From NCBI GenBank assembly GCA_905182985.1, contig CAJJDN010000114.1, positions 219,196 to 283,195 on the forward strand: 64,000 bases of DNA, written 5' to 3'. Source of the DNA: Paramecium sonneborni. Lineage: Eukaryota > Ciliophora > Oligohymenophorea > Peniculida > Parameciidae. The notes beneath the pieces were generated by a model, which was given only the letters and a program-made list of their open reading frames with translations, was not told the DNA's origin and made no database searches. The translations under genes were made by a program, and so were the position numbers. This document shows, one piece after another, positions 62,995-64,000 of this stretch (position 1 is the first letter of the stretch; every line of letters begins with the position of its first letter).

Positions 62995-64000
62995 TCATTC
63001 TTATTCACCATCTTATTATCCATCTCCATTATCTCCTTATTATTAATCATCATCCCCTTATTATTATTAATCATCATCCCCTTATTATTAACCATCATCA
63101 CCTTCTTATTAACCACCATCCCCTTATTATTATCCATCATCTCCATCTTATTATCCTCCATCTTTATTTCCATCTCCTTATCCTTAATCTTATTAATCTT
63201 GTTATTATCCTCCACTTCCTTATTATTATTATTTATCATCCTCTTTTGGAGATGGTTACTTTTTATCTTCTCTAAAATTATATAAATTTAGTTAATTACT
63301 TTTTTTAGGCTTTTGGACTAAATTCTTAATAATCATTTAATTTAGCCTCTTCATCTTTTTTTACAATTTAGCTAAATTATTATTCAGCTTCAGTTATTAA
63401 TTCAGCTTTTCTTTATTCCCATTTTTATTATGCAGCTTTATTGTCTTTTGGTACAACTTTCTTCATTAAATCTTATTATTTTTTAATAGCTTCAAGATTT
63501 TTTTCTTTTCTTGATTCTCTATCAAACATTTCATTCATTACATCTTTTTCTCTAAATTACAATTAATATAATGAATCACATAATTCTAATAATGTAACTG
63601 TTCCATCTTAATCACCTATAGCAACTAATTTTCCAGCATTATGATGTGCACCACCATTAGAATTAATTTTAATACATGTTAATGCTGTTTCACTAACTTT
63701 ATGACTAAAAGCTATTTCATTTTATCTATAATAATAATCCCAAACATCCATCCATCCATCTTTTCTAGTTAAAAAGAAAACACCATTTCTAGTAGGAGAC
63801 CAACAACCATCAGTTAAATAACTACCATGATATTTTGTTCTCATTATAGGTGTTTTAATATCTTCAACCCAAATTTTAGCACTCCAATCTCCAACTGTTA
63901 AAAAGAATTTTGGATTAGGAGGACTTCTATTAATAGACATAACTGGTCCTAAATGACGTCCACTTTCTAATCCATATCTAGCTGTTATTTCAACTGCTTT
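62995..64000 (-). CDS. DNAI2: outer-arm dynein intermediate chain 2, C-terminal part
   Basis: The gene enters from the right edge and is therefore 5'-truncated. The visible part has WD repeats typical of DNAI2/IC2: KFFLTVGDWSAKIWVEDIKT, DGCWSPTRNGVFFLTRKDG, WMDVWDYYYRQNE, LVAIGDQDGTVTLLEL. A coiled-coil tail follows (KKQQDLMKKVVPKDNKAAQ, ELITEAEQQF). After a 28-nt intron (GTAATTAACT...TTTTAG) comes a low-complexity C-terminal tail of about 75 residues rich in Gly, Gln and Asp (GQQQGDDDQQQQGDDD type), stop at 62995. IC2 anchors outer dynein arms to the doublet microtubules. Confidence 0.9.
63000..63240 (-). repeat. GGNGATGAT/TAA-type repeat coding a Gly-Gln-Asp tail
   Basis: An imperfect repeat of units such as GGGGATGATGATTAATAATAA on the minus strand. 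It codes the acidic Gln-Gly-Asp tail of the dynein intermediate chain, with glutamine encoded by TAA. Confidence 0.7.

Noticed and set aside
62991..63239. Minus-strand 82-codon Met/Asn/Lys-rich protein
   Set aside because: It is the wrong frame of the DNAI2 tail. The correct frame after the 28-nt intron gives Gly-Gln-Asp repeats continuous with DNAI2.

Overview
The window is somatic (macronuclear-type) DNA of a ciliate, most likely a Paramecium. It is extremely AT-rich. Long reading frames appear only when TAA and TAG are read as glutamine and TGA as the sole stop, and coding regions are cut by introns of about 19-35 nt that begin GTA and end TAG. All translations below use that code. I cannot name the species.

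Layout. 0.8-11.5 kb: a SHAQKYF-type Myb protein, a Gln/Asn-rich protein ending in an adaptin-appendage-like domain, an unrecognised 335-aa protein, a broken DYRK-like kinase and a laforin-like glucan phosphatase. 11.7-24.2 kb: a leishmanolysin-like surface protein without its catalytic motif, an unrecognised helical protein, ciliary MNS1, a ubiquitin-like/prion-like repeat protein, two small proteins and a 7-TM receptor fused to a PIP-kinase-like tail. 24.2-28.4 kb: decayed coding sequence. 28.4-36.3 kb: a tiny ubiquitin-like protein, a CDPK, a 167-aa protein and a DENND4-like DENN protein. 36.3-39.9 kb: no working gene, plus an N gap. 39.9-52.1 kb: chromodomain/AT-hook protein, a predicted acylated 65-aa protein, AGBL5-like deglutamylase, casein kinase 1, MORN protein, coiled-coil protein, sugar-transporter remnant, TFIIB-like protein, CK1-like pseudokinase and triosephosphate isomerase. 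52.4-64 kb: a Rab with an internal lesion, a coiled-coil protein, a CFAP97-domain protein, an ECTF-repeat protein, a Myb-like protein, VPS8 and the C-terminal half of outer-arm dynein intermediate chain DNAI2.

The genes do not form operons. Recurrent themes are cilia (MNS1, AGBL5, CFAP97D-like, DNAI2), membrane traffic (appendage protein, DENN, Rab, VPS8) and protein kinases.

Assembly quality matters here. At six places the sequence reaches an N (five single Ns and one 629-base run), and about 0.6-1.4 kb of the sequence just before it is then repeated. These look like unmerged contig overlaps, so several genes appear twice or truncated. Two probable one-base undercalls in T7 runs break the DENN and Rab genes.
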